Positions 62,406-64,000 of a stretch of DNA of 64,000 bases are shown here, in pieces. Numbering within the stretch: position 1 is the first letter of the stretch; every line of letters starts with the position of its first letter. The DNA is taken from the NCBI RefSeq assembly GCF_002025665.1, contig NZ_CP018786.1:248001-312000 (forward strand). Reading direction: 5' to 3'. The DNA is from Chryseobacterium indologenes. GTDB lineage: Bacteria; Bacteroidota; Bacteroidia; Flavobacteriales; Weeksellaceae. Both the position numbers and the translations under genes were made by a program. The notes beneath the pieces were generated by a model. The model saw only the letters and a list, made by a program, of their open reading frames with translations, was not told the DNA's origin and searched no databases.

Positions 62406-64000
62406 TTATAATTTTATATCATCTTTCCCTGTAATTTCAATAAGTTGTAGGGTCTCGCGCAAACCAACTCTGTTTAAAGGATCAAATTCATTGTAATTAT
62501 TAAAAGCAATACCCGTTAGATCTGCAATTTTTTGTAATGGAACCTGATAAGTCTTAAATTGACCAAAACCATCTTCTCTGATTCCTTCTTTATTCCTAAA
62601 ATCTTCAATGTTGTCTGGTTGTTTTAACATATAGCCGCTTACCGAAGGTGTTCCATCTGCTTTTATCATCACTGCCACTTTCCAAAATTGTAATGGCAGC
62701 AAAACACCTCTGTAGGGAATGTCATCTTCACTAAATACAGGACCTGTAAAAACAGAAACTTTAATATCTTCCCGTCCCGCACTATCCAATATATAGTTTT
62801 CAAGGCTTAACCAGGTCTTTTGGTTCAGGTCTTTATGTTGTGGAGTAGAATTTGAAAAGTGAAAAGTGTCATCATTTGCAGCTGCTGCATTTGGTCCCCA
62901 AACAGGATCCAACCTCCTAACCATATGTCCGCGATCCAGATCATTATCTGCATACACGGCTGGACCTGTTTGATATTTCTCGTCCATTCTTGGATCAATT
63001 ATCCATTTTGTATTTTCTCTTTTTATAGGATCAAGCCTATTCCCATCAATATTGACTGCTGTCATAATACACAGCTTTCGGCTTTTATGGATGGCTATCG
63101 AAAAATTAAAATAATGCAGAAAGCTTTTGTTGGTCTCTGTAGGGTTTAATAATGGCGCTAAATTTTTACTTTGAGATTTTAATAAGTCCTCAATTTCAAT
63201 TTTGAAATTATCTGAGCTTACAAAGTTTGCGTCATATCCGTTTCTGCCCTTGTAATTTGGGTTTTTTGCTTTTTCTATGAAGAAAGATTGCTCCTTAGTA
63301 TCTCGGTTAGTGGAAATGCTGTCTGTTGTATTTTGCAAAACCGAGTTGTCTGTAAGGCCTATACCTATTGTGATTTCAACAGGTACGTTAAATGTAATTT
63401 TGTTGCTCATTTCGTTTAATTTTTTATTGTCAGATGGAGGTTGATGGAGAGTTTGTTCTGTTAAGATTTGTACATCGGAAATTGAATTTGAATTATTGAA
63501 TATTTCCTCAACCAAATTATTGGTGAATTTTGCCCGTATACTGTTTAGGTTGCTTTTAATATCTTGCAGAATGGAACTAATTCTGACGCCTTCATTGGCA
63601 ATCCAGTCTATAAGATTCTCATCCATGTTTTCTTGAAATACGGTTCCGTCCTTACACAAGTAATTACCTTGTTCGTCCTTTCGGGGGACTCCACTATGAT
63701 GCAGTGCAACTACCTGCCACTGATCATTATAAACAGGTGCGCCGGAAGAGCCCGGTGCAGTGTCTGTAAAATAGGTTATAAAGTCTTGTGTTTTAGCAAT
63801 TAATTGGTTTTCCCTAATAGCAATCTGCTTGTATTGTCCTGAAGGATGTTGTATAATTGACACGTATTCTGAAACGAGTGCTTTATTCGGGTCCTCAGTA
63901 AGCTTTAAAAATCCAAAATGATAGAGCGGTTTAATCTTGCTTTTAGAATCGGGGTTTACATAGACAATTGTAAAGTCTAATCTTTCATTTGTATAAAAGA
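62406..64000 (-). CDS. Trypsin-like protease fused to a DNA/RNA non-specific endonuclease (5' end outside the window)
   Basis: The frame is open to the right edge, so the start is missing; 531 residues are visible. The N-terminal part shows a serine protease half: LDFTIVYV (Asp of the triad), IIQHPSGQYKQIAI, and GSSGAPVYN (catalytic Ser) followed by ALHHSG. From about visible residue 255 a nuclease domain of the DNA/RNA non-specific family appears, with DRGHMVRR (catalytic His) after VYADNDL, FHFSNSTPQHKDLNQKTW, and VFTGPVF. GTG at 63863 is an internal valine codon. Protease-nuclease fusions of this kind occur in Bacteroidota; the role (nutrition, defence or competition) is not known. Confidence 0.88.
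   Translation of the reverse strand, partial: FYTNERLDFTIVYVNPDSKSKIKPLYHFGFLKLTEDPNKALVSEYVSIIQHPSGQYKQIAIRENQLIAKTQDFITYFTDTAPGSSGAPVYNDQWQVVALHHSGVPRKDEQGNYLCKDGTVFQENMDENLIDWIANEGVRISSILQDIKSNLNSIRAKFTNNLVEEIFNNSNSISDVQILTEQTLHQPPSDNKKLNEMSNKITFNVPVEITIGIGLTDNSVLQNTTDSISTNRDTKEQSFFIEKAKNPNYKGRNGYDANFVSSDNFKIEIEDLLKSQSKNLAPLLNPTETNKSFLHYFNFSIAIHKSRKLCIMTAVNIDGNRLDPIKRENTKWIIDPRMDEKYQTGPAVYADNDLDRGHMVRRLDPVWGPNAAAANDDTFHFSNSTPQHKDLNQKTWLSLENYILDSAGREDIKVSVFTGPVFSEDDIPYRGVLLPLQFWKVAVMIKADGTPSVSGYMLKQPDNIEDFRNKEGIREDGFGQFKTYQVPLQKIADLTGIAFNNYNEFDPLNRVGLRETLQLIEITGKDDIKL

Overview
The window reads as a chromosomal piece of a Bacteroidota bacterium of the class Flavobacteriia, most likely Chryseobacterium or a close relative. 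The signs are low GC, paired SusC/SusD outer-membrane systems, type IX secretion (T9SS) C-terminal sorting domains, a bacillithiol gene (bshC), a GYDIA-type GHMP kinase, and promoters of the Bacteroidota form TTG-N19/20-TAnnTTTG in front of many genes. No integrase, transposase, phage module or CRISPR array was seen.

Layout. 1-4.2 kb: the end of nusA and a complete infB. 4.4-8.8 kb: a first SusC/SusD pair. 9-18.2 kb: a putative porin, bshC, a LysM plus periplasmic-receptor fusion, fabD, a GYDIA kinase and pckA. 18.2-19.2 kb (minus): a small unknown gene and aroQ. 19.4-24.1 kb: a SAM-I-type riboswitch with its own promoter, leading into a second SusC/SusD pair. 24.4-34.2 kb (minus): a polymorphic-toxin locus in which a tail-fibre-like protein, a T9SS-sorted protein, a 2255-residue SpvB/RHS protein and a probable immunity gene lie in a row, followed by a displaced alternative RHS tip with an HExxH motif and a possible partner gene.

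34.5-51.7 kb (plus) is a metal-handling region. It begins with a small Cys-rich protein, a CzcA-type RND pump fused to a TolC-type outer-membrane factor, its lipoprotein adaptor, a bestrophin-like channel, a CDF exporter, a Fur-family regulator and a Zn/Cd-type P-ATPase. Two copies of the palindrome TGCAAT-N3-ATTGCA sit at exactly the same distance from the -7 boxes of the RND and the ATPase promoters, suggesting a local regulon run by the Fur-family protein. Then come copper and redox genes: two paralogous small Cys proteins bracketing a YHS lipoprotein, SCO and a secreted superoxide dismutase, followed by MbnP, an MbnH-like di-haem enzyme and a beta-barrel protein.

51.7-58.7 kb (plus) is a vitamin B12 uptake operon: a cobalamin riboswitch whose downstream helices can either hide or free the start codon, a BtuB-type receptor, a BtuG-like propeller lipoprotein and two further secreted proteins. 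58.8-64 kb (minus) holds two paralogous T9SS-sorted proteins, an rpsT-(tRNA-Glu)x3 transcription unit, a small unknown gene, and the end of a secreted-type serine protease/DNA-RNA nuclease fusion that runs off the window.
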